Source: Coriaria nepalensis (taxonomy: Eukaryota; Streptophyta; Magnoliopsida; Cucurbitales; Coriariaceae). Taken from it: a stretch of DNA of 64,000 nt. The stretch covers positions 30,089,209 to 30,153,208 of the forward strand of contig CP114482.1 of the NCBI GenBank assembly GCA_027186245.1. Direction: 5' to 3'. Of this stretch, positions 37,291-48,527 are shown piece by piece (positions within the stretch are counted from its first letter, which is position 1; each line of letters opens with the position of its first letter). The notes beneath the pieces are model-generated. The model saw nothing but the letters and a program-made list of their open reading frames with translations. It searched no databases and was not told the origin of the DNA. The position numbers and the translations under genes are program-made.

Positions 37291-38029
37291 ATTTAGAATG
37301 ATTCACTGACTAAAAGAGACGCAAAAATATGACTTGAACGCTAAAAAATGCATAGTTGCCATCAATAGATCAATTGCAAGTTATGCACGAAAGTCGCATT
37401 TTAAATGCGAAAAGAGAATTGGTTCGAAGTGCCTTCAAACAATTTAATGATTGAAAAGACTGAGTGATACGCTTTTTAATGCTAAAATAATGCATTGTTG
37501 TCTTCAATAGATTAATTACAAGTTATGTAAGAAAATAATATTTGAAGGGCGAAAATTGAATTCGTTCGAACTAATTTAGAATGATTTAATGACTAGAAGA
37601 GACTCAATGACATGACTTTAAGGCTAAACAAATGCATTGTTGCCTTCAATAGATCAACTGCAAGTTATGCACGAAAGTCATGTTTAAATGCCGAATTTCT
37701 TACGAAGTGATTTAGAATGATTTACTGACTAAAAGAGACGCAAAAATATGACTTTAAGGCTAAAAAATGCATAGTTGCCATCAATAGATCAATTGCAAGT
37801 TATGCACGAAAGTCGCGTTTTAAATGCAGAAAGAGAATTGGTTCGAAGTGCCTTCAAACAATTTAATGATTGAAAAGACTGAGTGATATGCTTTTTAATG
37901 CTAAAATAATGCATTGTTGTCTTCAATAGATTAATTACAAGTTATGTAAGAAAATAATGTTTGAAGGGCAAAAATAGAATTCGTTCGAATTAATTTAGAA
38001 TGATTTAATGACTAGAAGAGACTCAATGA
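37291..38029 (+). repeat. Linking trimers between two HOR blocks
   Basis: About two trimers connect the 1675-bp and 3351-bp blocks. They include a C monomer with GAAAATTGAATTCG and an A monomer with TTTCTTACGAAG. Similar trimers occur at about 40480-40960 and 43830-44220, so this stretch is probably part of a longer, older period. No other content. Confidence 0.7.
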
Positions 38030-41000
38030 CATGAATTTAAGGCTAAAGAAATGCATTGTTGCCTACAATAGATCAACTGCAAGTTACGCACGAAAGTCAT
38101 GTTTAAAGGCCGAATTTCGTTCGAAGTGATTTAGAATGATTTACTGACTAAAAGAGATGCAAAAATATGACTTGAACGCTAAAAAATGCATAGTTGCCAT
38201 CAATAGATCAATTGCAAGTTATGCACGAAAGTCGCGTTTTAAATGCAAAAAGAGAATTGGTTCGAAGTGCCTTCAAACAATTTAATGATTGAAAAGACTG
38301 AGTGATATGCTTTTTAATGCTAAAATAATGCATTGTTGTCTTCAATAGATTAATTACAAGTTATGTAAGAAAATAATATTTGAAGGGCGAAAATAGAATT
38401 CGTTCGAACTAATTTAGAATGATTTAATAACTAGAAGCGACTCAGTGACATGAATTTAAGGCTAAAGAAATGCATTGTTGCCTACAATTGGTCAACTGCA
38501 AGTTATGCACGAAAGTCATGTTTAAATGCCGAATTTCATACGAAGTGATTTAGAATGATTTACTGACTAAAAGAGGCGCAAAAATATGACTTGAACGCTA
38601 AAAAATGCATAGTTGCGATCAATAGATCAATTGCAAGTTATGCACGAAAGTCGCGTTTTAAATGCTAAAAGAGAATTGGTTCTACGTGCCTTCAAACAAT
38701 TTAATGATTGAAAAGACTGAGTGATATGCTTTTTAATGCTAAAATAATGCATTGTTGTCTTCAATAGATTAATTACAAGTTATGTAAGAAAATAATGTTT
38801 GAAGGGCGAAAATAGAATTCGTTCAAACTAATTTAGAATGATTTAATGACTGGAAGAGACTCAGTGACATGACTTCAAGGCTAAATAAATGCATTGTTAC
38901 CTATAATAGATCAACTGCATGTTACGCACGAAAGTCATGTTTAAAGGCCGAATTTCGTTCGAAGTGATTTAGAATGATTCACTGACTAAAAGAGATGCAA
39001 AAATATGACTTGAACGCTAAAAAATGCATAGTTGCCATCAATAGATCAATTGCAAGTTTTGCACGAAAGTCGCATTTTAAATGCAAAAAGAGAATTGGTT
39101 CGAAGTGCCTTCAAACAATTTAATGATTGAAAGGATTGAGTGATATGCTTTTTAATGCTAAAATAATGCATTGTTGTCTTCAATAGATTAATTACAAGTT
39201 ATGTAAGAAAATAATGTTTGAAGGGCAAAAAGAGAATTCGTTCGAATTAATTTAGAATGATTTAATGACTAGAAGAGACACAATGACATTAATTTAAGGC
39301 TAAACAAATGCATTGTTGCCTTCAATAGATCAACTGCAAGTTACACACGAAAGTCATGTTTAAAGGCCGAATTTCGTTCAAAATGATTTAGAATTATTCA
39401 CTGACTAAAAGAGACGCAAAGATGACTTTAAGGCTAAAAAATGCATAGTTGCCATCAATAGATCAATTGCAAGTTATGCACGGAAGTCGCGGTTTAAATG
39501 CAAAAAGAGAATTGGTTCTACGTGCCTTCAAACAATTTAATGATTGAAAAGACTGAGTGTTATCCTTTTTAATGCTAAAATAATGCATTGTTGTCTTCAA
39601 TAGATTAATTACAAGTTGTGTAAGAAAATAATATTTGAAGGGAGAAAATAGAATTCGTTCGAACTAATTTAGAATGATTTAATGACTAGAAGCGACTCAG
39701 TGACATGAATTTAAGGCTAAAGAAATGCATTGTTGCTTACAATAGATCAATTGCAAGTTATGCACGAAAGTCATGTTTAAATGCCGAATTTCATACGAAG
39801 TGATTTAGAATGATTTACTGACTAAAAGAGACGCAAAAATATGACTTGAACGCTAAAAAATGCATAGTTGCGATCAATAGATCAATTGCAAGTTATGCAC
39901 GAAACTCGCGTTTTAAATGCAAAAAAGACAATTGGTTCGAAGTGCCTTCAAACAATTTAATGATTGAAAAGACTGAGTGATATGCTTTTTAATGCTAAAA
40001 TAATGCATTGTTGTCTTCAATAGATTAATTACAAGTTATGTAAGAAAATAATATTTGAAGGGCGAAAATAGAATTCGTTCAAACTAATTTAGAATGATTT
40101 AATGACTGGAAGAGACTCAGAGACATGACTTTAACGCTAAATAAATGCATTGTTGCCTATAATAGATCAACTGCAAGTTACGCACGAAAGTCATGTTTAA
40201 AGGCCGAATTTCGTTCGAAGTGATTTAGAATCATTTACTGACTAAAAGAGACGCAAAAATATGACTTGAACGCTAAAAAATGCATAGTTGCCATCAATAG
40301 ATCAATTGCAAGTTATGCACGAAAGTCGCGTTTTAAATGCAAAAAGAGAATTGGTTCGAAGTGCCTTCAAACAATTTAATGATTGAAAAGACTGAGTGAT
40401 ATGCTTTTTAATGCTAAAATAATGCATTGTTGTCTTCAATAGATTAATTACAAGTTATGTAAGAAAATAATATTTGAAGGGCGGAAATAGAATTCGTTCG
40501 AACTAATTTAGAATGATTTAATGACTAGAAGAGACTCAATGACATGACTTTAAGGCTAAACAAATGCATTGTTGCCTTCAATAGATCAACTGCAAGTTAT
40601 GCACGAAAGTCATGTTTAAATGCCGAATTTCTTACGAAGTGATTTAGAATGATTTACTGACTAAAAGAGACGCAAAAATATGACTTTAAGGCTAAAAAAT
40701 GCATAGTTGCCATCAATAGATCAATTGCAAGTTATGCACGAAAGTCGCGTTTTAAATGCAAAAAGAGAATTGGTTCGAAGTGCCTTCAAACAATTTAATG
40801 ATTGAAAAGACTGAGTGATATGCTTTTTAATGCTAAAATAATGCATTGTTGTCTTCAATAGATTAATTACAAGTTATGTAAGAAAATAATGTTTGAAGGG
40901 CAAAAGTAGAATTCGTTCGAATTGATTTAGAATGATTTAATGACTAGAAGAGACTCAATGACATGAATTTAAGGCTAAAGAAATGCATTGTTGCCTACAA

Positions 41001-41380
41001 TAGATCAACTGCAAGTTACGCACGAAAGTCATGTTTAAAGGCCGAATTTCGTTCGAAGTGATTTAGAATGATTTACTGACTAAAAGAGATGCAAAAATAT
41101 GACTTGAACGCTAAAAAATGGATAGTTGCCATCAATAGATCAATTGCAAGTTATGCACGAAAGTCGCGTTTTAAATGCAAAAAGAGAATTGGTTCGAAGT
41201 GCCTTCAAACAATTTAATCATTGAAAAGACTGAGTGATATGCTTTTTAATGCTAAAATAATGCATTGTTGTCTTCAATAGATTAATTACAAGTTATGTAA
41301 GAAAATAATATTTGAAGGGCGAAAATAGAATTCGTTCGAACTAATTTAGAATGATTTAATGACTAGAAGCGACTCAGTGA
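38030..41380 (+). repeat. Eight-trimer HOR, first copy (3351 bp)
   Basis: Repeats at an offset of 3351 bp. Markers in both copies: CTACAATTGGTCAACTGC (G at 38490 and 41841), GAGGCGCAAAAATATG, GACTTCAAGGCTAAATAAA, ATTGTTACCTATAATAG, GGCAAAAAGAGAATTCG, GGAAGTCGCGGTTTAAATGC and CTCAGAGACATGAC. I noticed roughly ten single-base differences, such as TTTAATAACTAG at 38424 against TTTAATGACTAG, and GAGTGTTATCC near 39556 against GAGTGATATCC. This pair is older than the 8375-bp pair. Confidence 0.87.
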
Positions 41381-44240
41381 CATGAATTTAAGGCTAAAGA
41401 AATGCATTGTTGCCTACAATAGATCAACTGCAAGTTACGCACGAAAGTCATGTTTAAAGGCCGAATTTCGTTCGAAGTGATTTAGAATGATTTACTGACT
41501 AAAAGAGATGCAAAAATATGACTTGAACGCTAAAAAATGCATAGTTGCCATCAATAGATCAATTGCAAGTTATGCACGAAAGTCGCGTTTTAAATGCAAA
41601 AAGAGAATTGGTTCGAAGTGCCTTCAAACAATTTAATGATTGAAAAGACTGAGTGATATGCTTTTTAATGCTAAAATAATGCATTGTTGTCTTCAATAGA
41701 TTAATTACAAGTTATGTAAGAAAATAATATTTGAAGGGCGAAAATAGAATTCGTTCGAACTAATTTAGAATGATTTAATGACTAGAAGCGACTCAGTGAC
41801 ATGAATTTAAGGCTAAACAAATGCATTGTTGCCTACAATTGGTCAACTGCAAGTTATGCACGAAAGTCATGTTTAAATGCCGAATTTCATACGAAGTGAT
41901 TTAGAATGATTTACTGACTAAAAGAGGCGCAAAAATATGACTTGAACGCTAAAAAATGCATAGTTGCGATCAATAGATCAATTGCAAGTTATGCACGAAA
42001 GTCGCGTTTTAAATGCTAAAAGAGAATTGGTTCTACGTGCCTTCAAACAATTTAATGATTGAAAAGACTGAGTGATATGCTTTTTAATGCTAAAATAATG
42101 CATTGTTGTCTTCAATAGATTAATTACAAGTTATGTAAGAAAATAATGTTTGAAGGGCGAAAATAGAATTCGTTCAAACTAATTTAGAATGATTTAATGA
42201 CTGGAAGAGACTCAGTGACATGACTTCAAGGCTAAATAAATGCATTGTTACCTATAATAGATCAACTGCAAGTTACGCACGAAAGTCATGTTTAAAGGCC
42301 GAATTTCGTTCGAAGTGATTTAGAATGATTCACTGACTAAAAGAGATGCAAAAATATGACTTGAACGCTAAAAAATGCATAGTTGCCATCAATAGATCAA
42401 TTGCAAGTTATGCACGAAAGTCGCATTTTAAATGCAAAAAGAGAATTGGTTCGAAGTGCCTTCAAACAATTTAATGATTGAAAGGATTGAGTGATATGCT
42501 TTTTAATGCTAAAATAATGCATTGTTGTCTTCAATAGATTAATTACAAGTTATGTAAGAAAATAATGTTTGAAGGGCAAAAAGAGAATTCGTTCGAATTA
42601 ATTTAGAATGATTTAATGACTAGAAGAGACACAATGACATTAATTTAAGGCTAAACAAATGCATTGTTGCCTTCAATAGATCAACTGCAAGTTACACACG
42701 AAAGTCATGTTTAAAGGCCGAATTTCGTTCAAAATGATTTAGAATTATTCACTGAATAAAAGAGACGCAAAGATGACTTTAAGGCTAAAAAATGCATAGT
42801 TGCCATCAATAGATCAATTGCAAGTTATGCACGGAAGTCGCGGTTTAAATGCAAAAAGAGAATTGGTTCTACGTGCCTTCAAACAATTTAATGATTGAAA
42901 AGACTGAGTGATATCCTTTTTAATGCTAAAATAATGCATTGTTGTCTTCAATAGATTAATTACAAGTTGTGTAAGAAAATAATATTTGAAGGGAGAAAAT
43001 AGAATTCGTTCGAACTAATTTAGAATGATTTAATGACTAGAAGCGACTCAGTGACATGAATTTAAGGCTAAAGAAATGCATTGTTGCCTACAATAGATCA
43101 ATTGCAAGTTATGCACGAAAGTCATGTTTAAATGCCGAATTTCATACGAAGTGATTTAGAATGATTTACTGACTAAAAGAGACGCAAAAATATGACTTCA
43201 ACGCTAAAAAATGCATAGTTGCGATTAATAGATCAATTGCAAGTTATGCACGAAACTCGCGTTTTAAATGCAAAAAAGAGAATTGGTTCGAAGTGCCTTC
43301 AAACAATTTAATGATTGAAAAGACTGAGTGATATGCTTTTTAATGCTAAAATAATGCATTGTTGTCTTCAATAGATTAATTACAAGTTATGTAAGAAAAT
43401 AATATTTGAAGGGCGAAAATAGAATTCGTTCAAACTAATTTAGAATGATTTAATGACTGGAAGAGACTCAGAGACATGACTTTAAGGCTAAATAAATGCA
43501 TTGTTGCCTATAATAGATCAACTGCAAGTTACACACGAAAGTCATGTTTAAAGGCCGAATTTCGTTCGAAGTGATTTAGAATCATTTACTGACTAAAAGA
43601 GACGCAAAAATATGACTTGAACGCTAAAAAATGCATAGTTGCCATCAATAGATCAATTGCAAGTTATGCACGAAAGTCGCGTTTTAAATGCAAAAAGAGA
43701 ATTGGTTCGAAGTGCCTTCAAACAATTTAATGATTGAAAAGACTGAGTGATATGCTTTTTAATGCTAAAATAATGCATTGTTGTCTTCAATAGATTAATT
43801 ACAAGTTATGTAAGAAAATAATATTTGAAGGGCGGAAATAGAATTCGTTCGAACTAATTTAGAATGATTTAATGACTAGAAGAGACTCAATGACATGACT
43901 TTAAGGCTAAACAAATGCATTGTTGCCTTCAATAGATCAACTGCAAGTTATGCACGAAAGTCATGTTTAAATGCCGAATTTCTTACGAAGTGATTTAGAA
44001 TGATTTACTGACTAAAAGAGACGCAAAAATATGACTTTAAGGCTAAAAAATGCATAGTTGCCATCAATAGATCAATTGCAAGTTATGCACGAAAGTCGCG
44101 TTTTAAATGCAAAAAGAGAATTGGTTCGAAGTGCCTTCAAACAATTTAATGATTGAAAAGACTGAGTGATATGCTTTTTAATGCTAAAATAATGCATTGT
44201 TGTCTTCAATAGATTAATTACAAGTTATGTAAGAAAATAA
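41381..44240 (+). repeat. Eight-trimer HOR, second copy, incomplete (about 2860 bp)
   Basis: Follows 38030-40889 closely, then departs near 44240, where it reads GAAGGGTGAAAATTGAATTC while the first copy reads GAAGGGCAAAAGTAGAATTC. About 490 bp of the first copy's end (40890-41380) has no direct partner here, although a related trimer is found at about 45085-45424. Confidence 0.85.
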
Positions 44241-45424
44241 TATTTGAAGGGTGAAAATTGAATTCGTTCGAACTAATTTAGAATGATTTAATGACTAGAA
44301 GCGACTCAGTGACATGAATTTAAGGCTAAAGAAATGCATTGTTGCCTACAATAGATCAATTGCAAGTTATGCACGAAAGTCATGTTTAAATGCCGAATTT
44401 CATACGAAGTGATTTAGAATGATTTACTGACTAAAAGAGATGCAAAAATATGACTTGAACGCTAAAAAATGGATAGTTGCCCTCAATAGATCAATTGCAA
44501 GTTATGCACGAAAGTCGCGTTTTAAATGCAAAAAGAGAATTGGTTCGAAGTGCCTTCAAACAATTTAATCATTGAAAAGACTGAGTGATATGCTTTTTAA
44601 TGCTAAAATAATGCATTGTTGTCTTCAATAGATTAATTACAAGTTATGTAAGAAAATAATATTTGAAGGGCGAAAATATAATTCGTTCAAACTAATTTAG
44701 AATGATTTAATGACTAGAAGCGACTCAGTGACATGAATTTAAGGCTAAAGAAATGCATTGTTGTCTACAATAGATCAACTGCAAGTTAGGCACGAAAGTC
44801 ATGTTTAAATGCCGAATTTCATACGAAGTGATTTAGAATGATTTACTGACTAAAAGAGACGCAAAAATATGACTTGAACGCTAAAAAATGCATAGTTGCC
44901 ATCAATAGATCCATTGCAAGTTATGCACGAAAGTCGCGTTTTAAATGCAAAAAGAGAATTGGTTCGAAGTGCCTTCAAACAATTTAATGATTGAAAAGAC
45001 TGAGTGATATGCTTTTTAATGCTAAAATAATGCATTGTTGTCTTCAATAGATTAATTACAAGTTATGTAAGAAAATAATGTTTGAAGGGCAAAAATAGAA
45101 TTCGTTCGAATTGATTTAGAATGATTTAATGACTAGAAGAGACTCACTGACATGAATTTAAGGCTAAAGAAATGCATTGTTGCCTACAATAGATCAACTG
45201 CAAGTTACGCACGAAAGTCATGTTTAAAGGCCGAATTTCGTTCGAAGTGATTTAGAATGATTTACTGACTAAAAGAGATGCAAAAATATGACTTGAACGC
45301 TAAAAAATGGATAGTTGCCATCAATAGATCAATTGCAAGTTATGCACGAAAGTCGCGTTTTAAATGCAAAAAGAGAATTGGTTCGAAGTGCCTTCAAACA
45401 ATTTAATCATTGAAAAGACTGAGT
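44241..45424 (+). repeat. Linking trimers before the nested duplications
   Basis: About three trimers. One C monomer has lost its EcoRI site (AAAATATAATTCG, near 44675). The A monomer at 44850-44935 carries GATCCATTGC in place of GATCAATTGC; on the minus strand this removes a TGA stop and makes a spurious 65-codon frame. The last trimer (AATTGATTTAG, AAATGGATAGTTGCC, AATTTAATCATTG) matches 40895-41220 at an offset of 4189 bp. Confidence 0.7.
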
Positions 45425-46682
45425 GATATACTTTTTAATGCTAAAATAATGCATTGTTGTCTTTGGTAGATTAATTGCAAGTTATGTAAAAAATTAATGT
45501 TTGAACGGCGAAAATAGAATTCGTTCGAATTAATTTAGAATGATTTAATGACTAGAAGAGACTCAATGACATGACTTTAAGGCTAAATAAATGCATTGTT
45601 GCCTTCAATAGATCAACTGCAAGTTACGCACCAAAGTCATGTTTAAAGGCAGAATTTCGTTCGAAGTGATTTAGAATGATTTATTGACTAAAAGAGACGC
45701 AGAAATATGACTTTAAGGCTAAAAAAATCCATAGTTGCCATCAATAGATCAATTGCAAATTATGCATGACAGTCGCGTTCTAAATGCAAAAAGAGAATTG
45801 GTTCGAAGTGCCTTGAAACAATTTAATGATTCAAAACACTGAGTGATATGCTTTTTAATTGTAAAATAATGCATTGTTGTCTTCAATAGATTAATTACAA
45901 GTTATGTAAGAAAATAATATTTGAAGGGCGAAAATAGAATTCGTTCGAATTGATTTAGAATGATTTAATGACTAGAAGAGACTCACTGACATGAATTTAA
46001 GGCTAAAGAAATGCATTGTTGCCTACAATAGATCAACTGCAAGTTACGCACGAAAGTCATGTTTAAAGGCCGAATTTCGTTCGAAGTGATTTAGAATGAT
46101 TTACTGACTAAAAGAGATGCAAAAATATGACTTGAACGCTAAAAAATGGATAGTTGCCATCAATAGATCAATTGCAAGTTATGCACGAAAGTCGCGTTTT
46201 AAATGCAAAAAGAGAATTGGTTCGAAGTGCCTTCAAACAATTTAATCATTGAAAAGACTGAGTGATATACTTTTTAATGCTAAAATAATGCATTGCTGTC
46301 TTTAGTAGATTAATTCGAAGTTATGTAAAAAATTAATGTTTGAAGGGCGAAAATAGAATTCGTTCGAATTAATTTAGAATGATTTAATGACTAGAAGAGA
46401 CTCAATGACATGACTTTAAGGCTAAACAAATGCATTGTTGCCTTCAATAGATCAACTGCAAGTTACGCACCAAAGTCATGTTTAAAGGCAGAATTTCGTT
46501 CGAAGTGATTTAGAATGATTTATTGACTAAAAGAGACGCAAAAATATGACTTGAACGCTAAAAAATGCATAGGTGCCATCAATAGATCAATTGCAAGTTA
46601 TGCACGAAAGTCGCGTTTTAAATGCAAAAAGAGAATTGGTTCGAAGTGCCTTCAAACAATTTAATGATTGAAAAGACTGAGT
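45425..46682 (+). repeat. Three-trimer unit (1258 bp), first copy, with an internal two-trimer repeat
   Basis: The variants GATATACTTTTTAATG, CTTTGGTAGATTAATTGC and TTTGAACGGCG at 45425-45510 return at 46683-46770 (offset 1258 bp, three trimers). An A monomer with AAAAAAATCCATAGTTGCC and GCATGACAGTCGCGTTC and a B with CTTGAAACAATTTAATGATTC are also repeated. A shorter 839-bp period overlaps: the C monomer with AATTGATTTAG and GACTCACTGAC at about 45100 recurs at about 45940. The block is a nest of two- and three-trimer duplications. Confidence 0.78.
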
Positions 46683-47215
46683 GATATACTTTTTAATGCT
46701 AAAATAATGCATTGTTGTCTTTGGTAGATTAATTGCAAGTTATGTAAAAAATTAATGTTTGAACGGCGAAAATAGAATTCGTTCGAATTAATTTAGAATG
46801 ATTTAATGACTAGAAGAGACTCAATGACATGACTTTAAGGCTAAATAAATGCATTGTTGCCTTCAATAGATCAACTGCAAGTTACGCACCAAAGTCATGT
46901 TTAAAGGCAGAATTTCGTTCGAAGTGATTTAGAATGATTTATTGACTAAAAGAGACGCAGAAATATGACTTTAAGGCTAAAAAAATCCATAGTTGCCATC
47001 AATAGATCAATTGCAAATTATGCATGACAGTCGCGTTCTAAATGCAAAAAGAGAATTGGTTCGAAGTGCCTTGAAACAATTTAATGATTCAAAACACTGA
47101 GTGATATGCTTTTTAATTGTAAAATAATGCATTGTTGTCTTCAATAGATTAATTACAAGTTATGTAAGAAAATAATATTTGAAGGGCGAAAATAGAATTC
47201 GTTCGAATTAATTTA
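46683..47215 (+). repeat. Three-trimer unit, second copy, truncated
   Basis: Matches 45425-45957 at an offset of 1258 bp and ends near 47215, where the C monomer has AATTAATTTAG rather than AATTGATTTAG. It overlaps the 839-bp duplication described next, so its limits are approximate. Confidence 0.72.
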
Positions 47216-48527
47216 GAATGATTTAATGACTAGAAGAGACTCAGTGACATGACTTTAAGGCTACACAAATGCATTGTTGCCTTCAATAGATCAACTGCAA
47301 GTTACGCACGAAAGTCAAGCTTAAAGGCCGAATTTCGTTCGAAGTGATTTAGAATGATTTACTGACTAAAAAAGACGCATTAATATGACTTTAAGGCTAA
47401 AAAATGAATAATCGCCCTCAATAGATCAAGTGCAAGTGATGCATGAAACTCGTGTTTTAAATACAAAAATAGAATTGGTTCGAAGTGCCTTCAAACAATT
47501 TGATGATTGAAAAGACTGAGTGTAATGCTTTTTAACGCAAAAATAATGCATTGTTGTCTTTAGTAGATTAATTACAAGTTACGTAAGAAAATAATGTTTG
47601 AAGGGTGAAAATAGAATTCGTTCGAATTAATTTAGAATGATTTAATGACTAGAAGAGACTCAGTGACATGACTTTAAGGCTAAACAAATGCATTGTTGCC
47701 TTCAATAGATCAACTGCAAGTTACGCACCAAAGTCATGTTTAAAGGCAGAATTTCGTTCGAAGTGATTTAGAATGATTTATTGACTAAAAGAGACGCAGA
47801 AATATGACTTTAAGGCTAAAAAAATCCATAGTTGCCATCAATAGATCAATTGCAAATTATGCATGACAGTCGCGTTCTAAATGCAAAAAGAGAATTGGTT
47901 CGAAGTGCCTTGAAACAATTTAATGATTCAAAACACTGAGTGATATGCTTTTTAATTGTAAAATAACGCATTGTTGTCTTCAATAGATTAATTACAAGTT
48001 ATGTAAGAAAATAATATTTGAAGGGCGAAAATAGAATTCGTTCGAATTAATTTAGAATGATTTAATGACTAGAAGAGACTCAGTGACATGACTTTAAGGC
48101 TACACAAATGCATTGTTGCCTTCAATAGATCAACTGCAAGTTACGCACGAAAGTCAAGCTTAAAGGCCGAATTTCGTTCGAAGTGATTTAGAATGATTTA
48201 CTGACTAAAAAAGACGCATTAATATGACTTTAAGGCTAAAAAATGAATAATCGCCCTCAATAGATCAAGTGCAAGTGATGCATGAAACTCGTGTTTTAAA
48301 TACAAAAATAGAATTGGTTCGAAGTGCCTTCAAACAATTTGATGATTGAAAAGACTGAGTGTAATGCTTTTTAACGCAAAAATAATGCATTGTTGTCCTT
48401 AGTAGATTAATTACAAGTTACGTAAGAAAATAATGTTTGAAGGGTGAAAATAGAATTCGTTCGAATTAATTTAGAATGATTTAATGACTAGAAGAGACTC
48501 AGTTACATGACTTTAAGGCTAAACAAA
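46850..48527 (+). repeat. Two-trimer tandem duplication (839 bp twice)
   Basis: Copy one is about 46850-47688 and copy two about 47689-48527. Paired rare variants: ACGCACCAAAGTC (46884 and 47723), GGCTACACAAATGC (C at 47261 and 48100), GTCAAGCTTAAAGGCC (a HindIII site), ATGAATAATCGCCCTC and GAGTGTAATGCTTTTTAACG. Copy two has AGTTACATGAC and CTGTTGTCC-type changes near its end. A relative of the ATGCATGAAACTCGTG trimer also lies near 50780. Confidence 0.83.
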
